Positions 26,326 through 35,821 of a stretch of DNA of 64,000 nt are shown in pieces. A program made the translations under genes and the position numbers. The notes beneath the pieces are model-generated. The model saw nothing but the letters and a program-made list of their open reading frames with translations, did no database searches and was not told where the DNA came from. Each line of letters begins with the position of its first letter. The stretch's first letter is position 1. Source of the stretch: Mobilisporobacter senegalensis (GTDB taxonomy: Bacteria; Bacillota; Clostridia; Lachnospirales; Lachnospiraceae); assembly GCF_003752155.1 (NCBI RefSeq), contig NZ_RJVG01000005.1, forward strand, positions 248,001-312,000, given 5' to 3'.

Positions 26326-27354
26326 TTATTCACTTTTTGGAGTTACAATCGTTCTAAAAGTTGAAAATGGTGGCATTGTATACCTAAAATTTTTGTCATA
26401 TGGTTTCGGAAAAGCTATTATCTGATAAGGTAATTTAGAATTAACTTTAGGTAATTTTAAATTTAAATATATACTTTTATTAGATGGAATTTTAACATAT
26501 TTGACCAAACTTCCATCCTCAAATTCTGTTTGCTCCCAGCCTAAAAATGACACTAAGGCAAAATCCATATCAACATTATAAGAATTCCCCATGACTAACT
26601 CAACATTTTCTAAACTTTTACATGTCGGTAATGTCATAATTTTGTTATGAGCTTTTGTTAATTCCATTGTAAGTCCATTATTTCTGCCCATTTCATTATA
26701 TGACTTGTCATATTCCAACGAAAACGATTTGTAATCAAAGTCACTCAAAAAAAGCCTCCATGAATAGAAATCTCTAGTTATGTGTAATTTAGCCCATTCA
26801 TCTTTGTTGGTTATTGATAGCTCTGTAATATTGGGTTCTCTAATAATTATATATTCAAACTCGCGCGCGTTTAAATCCTTTAAGGGTAATTCAATATCAA
26901 TATTCTTTTTGGCATCTCCTTTCAAAGAAAATGCATAAGAATCATATGTAACATCATCGACGTTGAATTTTTGCTGAACAAAATCGACCATAATAATTAA
27001 TAAATAATTATTTTTACCTTGAACATTTTGTTGAAATTCAACTTGCCCCATAACTTTACCATTTTCAGGTTTTATTAATGATCCATTTTCTATAATTAGT
27101 TTTGTTTTTGAGTCATAAAACCCATTACTTGTCATTCCTTGCCCTAAGGATACTGTGCCATCAGAATTATATGAAAATCCACCTTCATTTTTTGGCCCCC
27201 CATTAACAACAGAATTCTTTACAAAAACATTTTTCTCTTCTTTACTAATATTGGAACCTATATTGTTTTTATAACTTATACTAACGATAAGGAATAATAA
27301 ACAAAACGTAATAAAAAATCGAATTATATTTATTTTCTTAAATTTTATTTTCAT
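26326..27354 (-). CDS. Unknown exported or membrane-anchored 342-aa protein
   Basis: Residues 7-26 (KINIIRFFITFCLLFLIVSI) form a signal anchor or uncleaved signal. The rest is hydrophilic with alternating beta-like pattern and motifs such as SDGTVSLGQGMTSNGFYDS and PPFSTFRTIVTPKSE at the end. It is 31 bases upstream of the small secreted gene, so the pair is probably one transcript. A shrunken relative lies at 20710-20925. Codon use is very AT-rich, unlike the cobalamin genes around it. I do not recognise a family. Confidence 0.65.
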   Translation of the reverse strand: MKIKFKKINIIRFFITFCLLFLIVSISYKNNIGSNISKEEKNVFVKNSVVNGGPKNEGGFSYNSDGTVSLGQGMTSNGFYDSKTKLIIENGSLIKPENGKVMGQVEFQQNVQGKNNYLLIIMVDFVQQKFNVDDVTYDSYAFSLKGDAKKNIDIELPLKDLNAREFEYIIIREPNITELSITNKDEWAKLHITRDFYSWRLFLSDFDYKSFSLEYDKSYNEMGRNNGLTMELTKAHNKIMTLPTCKSLENVELVMGNSYNVDMDFALVSFLGWEQTEFEDGSLVKYVKIPSNKSIYLNLKLPKVNSKLPYQIIAFPKPYDKNFRYTMPPFSTFRTIVTPKSE

Positions 27355-28200
27355 AATCCACCAACCAATCTTATAAATACATATTATAATTAATTAAAAT
27401 ACACTTTATTACATAATTATTATTCCTCTTATCTGAATATAATTCAAATACATATAAATCATTTTTATACATCAATTGTAATTATTATGATATGAAAAGT
27501 AAATATAAAATATATACAAATATTAATTGAATGTTTTTGTTATATCTTGACAAATTTAAACATTTTTTGTAATTTTTTGATTCTTCTATTGTTTTATATT
27601 CTTTTACCTTTTAAAGTGTTCATTTTTATTAATAAAATATATTTCTTTTAAAAAAATACGCCTCGATGTCATGATATTACGAACCTTTTTATACAATTGT
27701 ATTTAACTTATATTAACTGTCATTACAAAGGTAAGATTGTCTCTTCAAAAAGAAATTTAATGTAGGTTAGCAATATTTTAATTTCAGTATACATAAACAT
27801 TACAAATCTATATTTGATTAAATCATTATATAATAGAATTATATCAGATAATTTGATCTATACTGTAACTTGCTGAAATTCATATATGTTTTTGTTGAAA
27901 ATTAAAAAAATTTCTAACATAATGTTTATATTTTATCATAATAATGTTTATATTTTTTTATAATACTGTTTAAATTTATTATAATTGTCGACTGACACTT
28001 TTTCGCCATGGCTGATTTATTTGTTAAATCGTAGTTGATATAACTAAATATATATCTTTGTAATATATTGCCCATAGCATTGGATATAGAAATGTAAGTT
28101 ACTTTGCAAAAATATTTAAAAAGTATTATAAAACTACACCCTTAAAATTCAGATGTTCTCATAATAAAAAATACATTTCCTATCCACCGGAAGGTTTATG
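27355..28200. other. AT-rich stretch without genes
   Basis: About 850 bases, mostly A and T, with no open frame worth reporting. It contains a short imperfect tandem repeat at about 27920-27970 (ATAATGTTTATATTTT twice, then a degenerate third). It separates the secreted gene pair from the truncated subtilase and presumably holds the promoter for the 342-aa gene. Confidence 0.7.
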
Positions 28201-28250
28201 AAAAAAAAAACAAAAGCAGTAAGTCTTTTACCGATAAAAAACTTACTGCT
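28201..28250 (-). terminator. Rho-independent terminator of the cobalamin operon and truncated subtilase
   Basis: On the minus strand AGCAGTAAGT pairs with ACTTACTGCT (28250-28215) and is followed by TTTTG and ten or more T's. It is one of the cleanest terminators in the window and lies about 45 bases after the truncated subtilase stop. Confidence 0.88.
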
Positions 28251-28295
28251 TCTGTGATTTTTATTAATTATAACAAGTTCTTTAATAAATACATT

Positions 28296-29090
28296 TTAGC
28301 TTATACCAAGCTTATTAATTAACATTGTTATATTATATAATGAACTTTCATTAAAAGATTGAATTTTACCTTCATAAATAATTTTCATTTGTGAGATTTC
28401 TAAAAAATCCATTGGTTTCGTCAACTCAGGTAATTTACTTTCGATTCTAAGTGGATATCTAACCTTAATATTTTTCAAACACGTTACATGGGTTCCATGT
28501 CCGGAAATATCAACGCTTGGAACAATTTCTAACCGCTCCGGAACAGTTCTTCTGGATAGTGCCTCATCAAGCATTGCTTTTGTATAAAGAGTTCCCACAG
28601 TATATCCTATGGGAGGCGTCCCAGGAATTGTCTGATCCCATAAATCCAATATTCTTGATGTTCCGTCTTCATTACGGAAATCAGGATGGGTATAATCAAT
28701 TCCCGAATCGATGATTGCCACTAATACTCCGTCCCCGAATAAATCAAATTCTGCTGTTTGAACAGGATTAATACAGGAAGCTGCCCTTCCTGCACTCACT
28801 GCAAAAGTAAGACGTCTGGGCTTTTCTACAAATTCTATTTCCGGATAAGATATAAATTGCGCGATCCTTGACTGTGGAATGGTCACGGTTGCATATCCAC
28901 TGATTAATTCTGTGATCTGAATCTGCATCTCTTCACGAATTCTGTTTATATCTCCGCTATATTTGACAATAAGCTCCCAACTATTATCCTCTTCAATATA
29001 TCCCACATTAAGATCAGCTGACTTCTCTCGAACCTGATCATTCACATCAAGTGCCAGGTTAAGGTCATTACTCACTTTTCCACTATCCAT
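28296..29090 (-). pseudogene. Truncated Csp-like subtilase, copy 3, with foreign C-terminus
   Basis: The first 202 residues match subtilase copy 2, including D128 and H198, and end at GHGTHV exactly at the repeat edge (28485). The frame then continues for 62 residues of unrelated sequence (TCLKNIKVRYPLRIES and on to LINKLGIS). The catalytic serine and the rest of the fold are missing, so it cannot be an active protease. The tail looks like the C-terminus of another gene. ATG at 29090 is used because it matches copies 1 and 2. Confidence 0.85.
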
Positions 29091-30355
29091 ATATTCACCC
29101 TTAAAATAATTCTCTGTTATAATATATGAAGAATAACAGTGGATATGTTCTATTAATGATACTTGACTCTCATTTGAACAAAGATAGTTCAATAAAAGGA
29201 GACTTTCCTATTTCGTTTGGTTTTCTTCATCTCTTAGTATATACAATAGTGCATTGCAGATGGCGGCAGCAACATTACTTCCTCCTTTTCTTCCTTTGGA
29301 CACAATATAAGGTGTATCTCCTTTCATGATTAATTCTTTCGATTGAACTACATTCACGAATCCAACTGGAACTCCAATGACTAATTCAGGCTTTACTTTC
29401 TCTTCTTTAATCAATTCATAAAGCCTGATCAAAGCTGTAGGTGCATTCCCAACCGCAAAAATAATTTTTTTATCAAGTTTACTTGCTTTATCCATGCTTG
29501 CAACTGCACGGGTTGTCCCGGTAATTCTTGCAGTCTCTGCTACATCTTCATCACTCATAAAACAAAATACCTCACCACCGTATTTTGCCAATTCTTTTTT
29601 GTTAATACCGGATCTTATCATCTGTGTGTCCGTTACAATACATGCACCCTGAGTTATTGCTTCTAATGCTTTTTCTATTACATCTGTAGAGAAGCAAAGA
29701 TTATCAAGGTAATCAAAGTCAGCTGTTGTATGAATCACACGTTTGATCACCGGCTCCAGGGATTTCTCTAAAGAAACATTTCCAAGCTCTTCTGATATGA
29801 TTTCAAAGCTTCTTCTTTCAATATCTGCGGGCAGAACGTTTTCTAATTCCAAATATTTTTCATTTTTCATTTTTTATACCAAGTCTTTCAAAATTTCTTT
29901 TCATTTTTCAATTACTTCTTTATGCTAATATTATTCTTGCAGCCATTCCTGCCTGGACTGAGCACAAGCTGACAGGAATTGATAAGGCATATCTATATTA
30001 CTATAATAATAAAGGTGTGGAAATCCGGCCAATATTCTGTCCTGACTCCAGATACATGGATATTCCCTCTTACGGAGAGGTTTTCTGGCAAGAAATGTTT
30101 CTCCATTGCTGGTACTATCCCAATAGTGAAATTCATGCCCTTTTATTTTCTCTCCCCGTTTTCCTATTACACAGTCTTCTTTTGTCTCAAGTTCTATATA
30201 GCCAAAACGCTGGAGTTTTTCTGTTCTGAATCCCTTCCCTTTTATAACCCCCACCATTTTTCTGTGAATTCCTGATATATCTTCAAGGGTATCCTGGAGA
30301 TAAAGAAAACCACCACATTCAGCCAGACAGGGCATTCCTCCTGTAATTGCTTCTT
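28485..30355. repeat. Direct repeat, copy B (1,871 bp)
   Basis: Partner of 22114-23984. This copy contains the complete cbiC and the 3' part of the intact cobB, so it is likely the original location; copy A carries the cut cobB. The two copies lie 6371 bases apart in the same orientation, enclosing 4500 bases of unique DNA. Confidence 0.92.
29208..29870 (-). CDS. cbiC: Precorrin-8X / cobalt-precorrin-8 methylmutase, operon copy
   Basis: A 220-aa methylmutase with catalytic histidine in RVIHTTADFDY, as in the duplicate. It follows the intact cobB by 60 bases in the riboswitch-controlled cobalamin operon and is therefore the likely working copy. It differs from the duplicate at, for example, K versus R in SKGRKGG and F versus V in GEVFCF. 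Confidence 0.95.
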   Translation of the reverse strand: MKNEKYLELENVLPADIERRSFEIISEELGNVSLEKSLEPVIKRVIHTTADFDYLDNLCFSTDVIEKALEAITQGACIVTDTQMIRSGINKKELAKYGGEVFCFMSDEDVAETARITGTTRAVASMDKASKLDKKIIFAVGNAPTALIRLYELIKEEKVKPELVIGVPVGFVNVVQSKELIMKGDTPYIVSKGRKGGSNVAAAICNALLYILRDEENQTK

Positions 30356-31310
30356 TGATACATTCTTTCATGGAGAGGTTTGCTTCCAGTTCTTCTCCAT
30401 AATTCTCCGGATATCCGCCCCCCAATAAAAGCCCGTGAATATGCTTCGGCAATTCCTTGTCATGGATAGGGGAGAAAAATTCAAGTTCTGCTCCCATTCT
30501 CTTAAGCAAGTCCAGATTATCTGCATAGTAGAAATTAAATGCTTCATCTTTTGCGACTCCGATCCGCACCTCCTTAGAAAGCTTCGGGATTATGAGTTCT
30601 TCATATTCTATCTCCTTCGCCTCATGGGCGATTTCCAGAAGAAGCTTCATATCAATATTCTTTCCTACTGCTTCTGACAGTTTTTCTATCTTATCATTGA
30701 TTTTATGTATTTCATGGGGCTGTAATAAGCCCAAATGCCTGCTTCCAAGAAAGACATCTTCCATTTTTGGAAGATGACCTACTACAGGAACTTCCAATTC
30801 CCTCTCAATCATTTCCTTTAATTCAGGATATATGCCTTCCCCCACCTGATTCAAAATCACGCCTTTTATATTACTGTCAGTCCGGTATTCCATCATTCCT
30901 TTTATAAGGGCGATTAAAGATACGCTGGAACCTCTCCCATTCACGATCAGGATAACTGGTGTTCCAGTAACCTTTCCAATATCATAAGTACTTGCTTTTA
31001 GTGATATTCCTGCCAAACCATCGTAATATCCCATGACCCCTTCTAAGACAGCAATATCCATATCTTTTGTATTTTTAGCCAATAGATATCTGGTGGTGTT
31101 ATCATCAGTAAAATAAGTATCCAGATTTGCGGTTTTCATCCCTAGTATCCTGCTGTGAAACATGGTGTCAATATAATCCGGACCGCATTTAAAAGAAGTC
31201 ACTTTCTTCCCGGTTTTTTGCAGATATCGAAGCACTCCGCAGGTCACTGTTGTTTTTCCGCTTCCACTGCCGGGGGCTGCAAAAAGTATTCTGGGGATTG
31301 TTTTAACCAT
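29931..31310 (-). CDS. cbiA: Cobyrinic acid a,c-diamide synthase
   Basis: ATP- and glutamine-dependent amidation of the a and c side chains of the corrin ring. The 459-aa product has the P-loop FAAPGSGSGKTT at the N-terminus, the dethiobiotin-synthetase-like core with KCGPDYIDTMFH, and a class I glutamine amidotransferase domain with nucleophile Cys in MPCLAECGGFLYLQ and the LGGGYPENYGEEL block. The start at 31310 has GGAGGAGG upstream and overlaps the previous gene by eight bases. Also called cobB in aerobic nomenclature. Confidence 0.94.
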   Translation of the reverse strand: MVKTIPRILFAAPGSGSGKTTVTCGVLRYLQKTGKKVTSFKCGPDYIDTMFHSRILGMKTANLDTYFTDDNTTRYLLAKNTKDMDIAVLEGVMGYYDGLAGISLKASTYDIGKVTGTPVILIVNGRGSSVSLIALIKGMMEYRTDSNIKGVILNQVGEGIYPELKEMIERELEVPVVGHLPKMEDVFLGSRHLGLLQPHEIHKINDKIEKLSEAVGKNIDMKLLLEIAHEAKEIEYEELIIPKLSKEVRIGVAKDEAFNFYYADNLDLLKRMGAELEFFSPIHDKELPKHIHGLLLGGGYPENYGEELEANLSMKECIKEAITGGMPCLAECGGFLYLQDTLEDISGIHRKMVGVIKGKGFRTEKLQRFGYIELETKEDCVIGKRGEKIKGHEFHYWDSTSNGETFLARKPLRKREYPCIWSQDRILAGFPHLYYYSNIDMPYQFLSACAQSRQEWLQE

Positions 31311-33297
31311 TCCTGTTTCCTCCTCCAAACGATACAATATAAACAGGATTATAAGCCTGCATCATATGATAATTTCCAGTCTTCCTGCTTTTGGATATAT
31401 TGGTCTGGATTATATCCGGCTCCTTTATAATACCTTCTTTCACCAATTTCATGATTTCCGAGACCGTATCCAGGGAAATAGCATTTACAACAATTCGGAC
31501 ATTTTTATTTTTTCTCGTGACAGATTTTACAATCGATTCTAATTTTCCGCTGCTTCCTCCAATAAATACATGGGTAGGAGCTTCGAGACCTTCAAGGCAC
31601 TCCGGTGCCATACCTTCTATAATGGTGCAATTATCTGCTTGAAATTTCCTCTTATTTTCCTCTATTAATGAAATTCCTTCTGTATTTTTCTCAATAGCAT
31701 AAACGGTTCCGTCTTCACATCGAAGTGCCGCCTCCACAGACACAGAACCTGTCCCTGCTCCTATGTCATAAACGATGGAGTTTTTATCCAAACCTAATTT
31801 TTCTATGGATATTAATCTGATTTCCTGTTTTGTCATAGGAACTTTTCCCCGGGTAAATTCCTCATCTTCTATTCTTTGCTTTCTATGTCCGGCAAATATA
31901 TTTTCAATATAAATAACTGCAAGATTCTCCGTGACCTGATTCACAAAATCTTTTGGCTTTCCGGTTAAGATTTTTTCCTCCGGATAGGAAAGTCTCTCTC
32001 CAACTGTAATATTCAGGTACTCCATTCCATACTCCAATAGTTTATGGCAGATTTCTGACACATCACTGGTACTTCCCAATAAGACACATATTTTTTCATT
32101 ATTTCGTACTTTACTTATAATATTAAGTTCTTTCCCATGTTTGCTTAAAAATAGAGTATCTTCCCAAGGCACTCCTATCTTATTTAAAAAATAAACAGGG
32201 GTTGAAATTCCTGATACTGCAGTAATCTGGCAGGAATCCAACAAAGATGATAATCCCTTGGCTCCAGAAGAAAAACCCACATCTCCTGAAAAAGCAATTG
32301 CAATATTAGTATATTCCGGATGTGCTTTAATAAAGCGGACTATCTCTTCTTTTGTATAGCTGGAGTAAAATTCTTTATGAGATACGATACTTCTGCAAAG
32401 TGTAAGCATCCGGCTGGCTCCAATAATAACATCACTTTCTTCTAACGCTTTCACAGCTTCATAAGTAAGATGGTTCTTATTTCCCATCCCCATTCCGATC
32501 AAAGTGACCTTCTGCTTTGGCAAAACTCCGTATTTTTCTCTGAGAAATACCAGCACTTCTCTGTAGGACATGCTGTCTGTCTTTACTTTTGGTTCCATAG
32601 GCCGGCCTATTACAATCAGTTTTACACCTGCTCTCATGGAGGCTCTGTATTTTTCTAAAAATCCTCCGTTTGTTCCAGAGGATTTCGTTACAACATATGC
32701 AGCATGGATCATACGTATCTGAACATAATTAAATTCTTCTGAAAAAGGACCTTGCATGCAAAAAAGATTTTTTCCTTCAAATCCTATTTTACTGCATTCT
32801 TCCACTACAGATGCAACGGAGAGCACCCTTGCATAGCATCTTTCTCTATAGTTATCAAGGAGGGTATATTTATTAAGTTCCTTACTTCCTGTTGTAATAA
32901 GGATATTTCCTTCCTTATGCCTTAAATAGGCAACCGCACTTTCAATATCCGGTACGTGGATAATATCTGCTTCCTCTGCTGTACTGTTCTCCTCCCGGAT
33001 AAGACGGATATAGGAAAATCCTGTTTCCTTGCATGCCTCTATAATATTGTCCGTCACTTCTACTGCATAGGGATGAGTTGCATCTATCACATATTCCGGT
33101 TGATGGGTTAGCAGATATTCTTCCATCTCTATTCTATTAAGACGTTTTGCACAGATATGAATATTATCTCCTTTTGGAAGAATGGATTCTCCATATTCCG
33201 TAGCAACGCACATATGAACACTTACACCTGAACCTTCTAAATACCCTGCAAGCTTTCTTCCTTCTCTTGTTCCTCCAAATACAACAATGCGATTCAT
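31303..33297 (-). CDS. cbiJET: CbiJ-CbiE-CbiT triple fusion
   Basis: One 664-aa protein with three corrin enzymes in order. Residues 1-250 are CbiJ (cobalt-precorrin-6A reductase; VVFGGTREGRKLAGYL and DATHPYAVEVT). Residues about 263-468 are CbiE (C5 methyltransferase; VTLIGMGMGNKNHLTYEA). Residues about 482-664 are CbiT (C15 methyltransferase and decarboxylase; SAM site VYDIGAGTGSVSVEAA). CbiE-CbiT fusions are common (CobL); adding CbiJ is less usual. ATG at 33297 is preferred over GTG at 33306 because of spacing to GGGAGTGG. Confidence 0.94.
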   Translation of the reverse strand: MNRIVVFGGTREGRKLAGYLEGSGVSVHMCVATEYGESILPKGDNIHICAKRLNRIEMEEYLLTHQPEYVIDATHPYAVEVTDNIIEACKETGFSYIRLIREENSTAEEADIIHVPDIESAVAYLRHKEGNILITTGSKELNKYTLLDNYRERCYARVLSVASVVEECSKIGFEGKNLFCMQGPFSEEFNYVQIRMIHAAYVVTKSSGTNGGFLEKYRASMRAGVKLIVIGRPMEPKVKTDSMSYREVLVFLREKYGVLPKQKVTLIGMGMGNKNHLTYEAVKALEESDVIIGASRMLTLCRSIVSHKEFYSSYTKEEIVRFIKAHPEYTNIAIAFSGDVGFSSGAKGLSSLLDSCQITAVSGISTPVYFLNKIGVPWEDTLFLSKHGKELNIISKVRNNEKICVLLGSTSDVSEICHKLLEYGMEYLNITVGERLSYPEEKILTGKPKDFVNQVTENLAVIYIENIFAGHRKQRIEDEEFTRGKVPMTKQEIRLISIEKLGLDKNSIVYDIGAGTGSVSVEAALRCEDGTVYAIEKNTEGISLIEENKRKFQADNCTIIEGMAPECLEGLEAPTHVFIGGSSGKLESIVKSVTRKNKNVRIVVNAISLDTVSEIMKLVKEGIIKEPDIIQTNISKSRKTGNYHMMQAYNPVYIVSFGGGNRNG

Positions 33298-33318
33298 CTG
33301 TACCACTCCCTTTTCTGC

Positions 33319-34017
33319 CTAATTATTTTCTTTTACGATAACAATAGTTAAATATCCACTATCTTCTCCTATGTCTTGTAACCTCTTATAAACTATTTCA
33401 TTTTCCATACCGCAATTTGATATTCCATATATAGAATATTTATGAGATTTCTCTAATTCCAATAGAGCTTCTTTTAACTTGATCAGCTGCTTCCCTGATT
33501 TCATAAATATTTTTGTTCCCTTTAATAATATTGCTTCTTCCACATCATAGGAACCGGGTATAATATGTATTTCTTCCTTATTCTCACCCAGTGGAATATT
33601 AAGTACCCCTGCTGCCGCACAAAAGGACGGAATACCATTTATAATGTATGCTTCATATCCCTCTTTCACCATTCTCTGATGAAGATACATATAAGTGGAA
33701 TATATGGTTGGGTCTCCTATGGTTAAAAAAGAAACCTTTTTCCCACTTTCTAATTCCTCTTTTACAGCCTTAAAAATCTCATCATGGGCTTTTTTTAGTA
33801 TTTCTTTGTCTTTTATCATTGGAAAAGGAAGACAGATGATTTCTTTGCCTTCTATTTCCGGATAAATACCTGCCACTATATTATAAGCATGACATTCTTT
33901 TTTATGGGCAACAGGCAAAATAATGGTTTGGCTCATCTTGATCTTATTCAGTGCCTTCAGTGTTAATAGCTCCGGATCTCCCGGACCCACACCAACTCCA
34001 TATAATATTCCGCTCAT
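33319..34017 (-). CDS. cbiL: Precorrin-2 / cobalt-factor II C20-methyltransferase
   Basis: SAM-dependent methylation at C20. The 232-aa product opens GILYGVGVGPGDPELLTLKAL and has the family motif SFLTIGDPTIYSTYMYLHQR. Length is typical. It sits 14 bases after cbiH. Confidence 0.94.
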   Translation of the reverse strand: MSGILYGVGVGPGDPELLTLKALNKIKMSQTIILPVAHKKECHAYNIVAGIYPEIEGKEIICLPFPMIKDKEILKKAHDEIFKAVKEELESGKKVSFLTIGDPTIYSTYMYLHQRMVKEGYEAYIINGIPSFCAAAGVLNIPLGENKEEIHIIPGSYDVEEAILLKGTKIFMKSGKQLIKLKEALLELEKSHKYSIYGISNCGMENEIVYKRLQDIGEDSGYLTIVIVKENN

Positions 34018-34031
34018 AGAATTCTCCTTAT

Positions 34032-34760
34032 CTATCGGTATCCTCTCGGGGTCACCATGGAATTCCCGATTCTCCTGGTTTGAGAGTTACCTATATATAC
34101 TGTAGTAAACATATCCACCTTCCGGGTTCGTAATTCTTTCAAGGTCATGATTTCACTTGTCTGACCTTCACGTCCAATATTTTTCACATATCCGCATATG
34201 GTTTCTGAATTTCTATGCTCTAAAATAATATCACAGGCTTTTTCCAGATAATCACTTCTCTTATGGCTGGAAGGGTTATAAAGACAGATGACAAAATCAG
34301 CTGCTGCACCAGAATGGAGGCGCTTCTCTATTGTTTCCCAAGGGGTAAGCAGATCACTTAAGCTGATCACTGCAAAATCATGAATCAAAGGGGCTCCTAA
34401 TACCGCTGCACCGGAAGATGCGGCAGTAATACCCGGAACGATCTCTACGAAAACTTCTTTGTATTTCTCACCTAATTCCAGAATCAATCCGGCCATGCCA
34501 TAAACACCAGAATCACCACTGCATACCATTGCAACTGTCTTTCCTTCCTGTGCTTTTGTCAGGGCAATCTCACACCTCTCTTTTTCTCTTTTCATAGGGG
34601 TGGTAATAAATTCTTTATCAGGATAATATTTTTTCACTAAATCCGCATACACTGTATAGCCTACAATGATTTCACTTTCATTCAGTGCCTGGGCTGCCTG
34701 TTCTGTCATGAACTCTTTGCCCCCGGGACCAATCCCCACTACATAAAGTTTGCTTTTCAT
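34032..34760 (-). CDS. cbiH: Precorrin-3B / cobalt-factor III C17-methyltransferase
   Basis: Ring-contracting C17 methyltransferase, 242 aa, with LYVVGIGPGGKEFMTEQA at the N-terminus, VCSGDSGVYGMAGLILE, and the C-terminal TTVYIGNSQTRRIGNSMVTPRGY typical of CbiH. The start at 34760 overlaps the cbiG stop (ATGA). Confidence 0.94.
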   Translation of the reverse strand: MKSKLYVVGIGPGGKEFMTEQAAQALNESEIIVGYTVYADLVKKYYPDKEFITTPMKREKERCEIALTKAQEGKTVAMVCSGDSGVYGMAGLILELGEKYKEVFVEIVPGITAASSGAAVLGAPLIHDFAVISLSDLLTPWETIEKRLHSGAAADFVICLYNPSSHKRSDYLEKACDIILEHRNSETICGYVKNIGREGQTSEIMTLKELRTRKVDMFTTVYIGNSQTRRIGNSMVTPRGYR

Positions 34761-35821
34761 AAGGTAACACTCCATTCTTTCATTGCCAGTGCTAATGTCA
34801 TTCCATTGCCTTTTGTCTTGTGTAATATAATTTTCCCGTGGTTGCTTGCTAACTTAGCCGCCCGTTCACATACATTGTCTACACCTGTTATCCTGCTTAC
34901 ATAATCTGATCTCTCATATTCACCCTCGGCCTTCATCAGTTCCTCACTGCCATAGGTAAGAAAAGGAACTTCCAGTTCCCTGGAAATCCTAAGCAGACAC
35001 TCCTCTTCTCTTTTTATATCGATACTTGCAATATTAATAACAGATCTGATATCGATTCCTTTTTGTCCTAATTGCTCTAATATAAATTGTTTTAACTTAT
35101 CTTCACTGGTTGATTTTTTACATCCGATTCCGATACTGATGACTTTTGGTATCAGATGAAGGCTTTTTCCTTCCATTTCAGGAGTATTCACTGTTACAAA
35201 TGGTGACACATAGATACCGAACTGTTCTGAAGTTTCTTTTCTATTTGCCAATTCCTCAGGCCAGTCTCCTTTTATTATGGTATCTGCATGTAAAAATACT
35301 TTTTTGTCATTAAGAATTGCAGCTGATATTTCTTTGGCTAATTCCCTGTCTGTAATCAAGAGCTGATTCTTCTTTGCGAACAAATCTACCGCAAATACAC
35401 AGTTTAAATCTGTGGCAGTGGTAATCACTGGATTTCCCTGAAGCATATCTGCCAGATAATTTGTAAGTTCATTGGCTCCCCCGAGATGACCTGATAGAAG
35501 GGAAATGATATTCTTCCCATATTCATCCATCACAACAACTGCAGGATCCCTGTATTTATCTCTGACAAAAGGAGCAATACCCCTTACCGCGATTCCGGCC
35601 GAAGAGATAAAAATAATAGCATTCCTTTGGATATACTGTGTTTTGACCCACTCAGACAGTTCATCTGTCACTATCTCAATCCTGGAATCTGTTTCATGAT
35701 CGGCCGGTAAATATTTTCCTTTATAATATCCTCTTGCTTCATTGGTATCGCTTATCATATCTAAAAGCTTGTTAAGAAGTCTATAGCCCCTGGAAGTGAA
35801 ACTAATCAGGCTGATTTTCAT
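34757..35821 (-). CDS. cbiG: Cobalt-precorrin-5A hydrolase
   Basis: Opens the delta-lactone of cobalt-precorrin-5A, releasing acetaldehyde, in the anaerobic pathway. The 354-aa product has the N-terminal domain with IISLLSGHLGGANELTNYLA and ITTATDLNCVFAVDLFA, and a C-terminal CobE/GbiG-like domain (ISIGIGCKKSTSEDKL). The first 20 bases overlap cbiF. Confidence 0.92.
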   Translation of the reverse strand: MKISLISFTSRGYRLLNKLLDMISDTNEARGYYKGKYLPADHETDSRIEIVTDELSEWVKTQYIQRNAIIFISSAGIAVRGIAPFVRDKYRDPAVVVMDEYGKNIISLLSGHLGGANELTNYLADMLQGNPVITTATDLNCVFAVDLFAKKNQLLITDRELAKEISAAILNDKKVFLHADTIIKGDWPEELANRKETSEQFGIYVSPFVTVNTPEMEGKSLHLIPKVISIGIGCKKSTSEDKLKQFILEQLGQKGIDIRSVINIASIDIKREEECLLRISRELEVPFLTYGSEELMKAEGEYERSDYVSRITGVDNVCERAAKLASNHGKIILHKTKGNGMTLALAMKEWSVTL

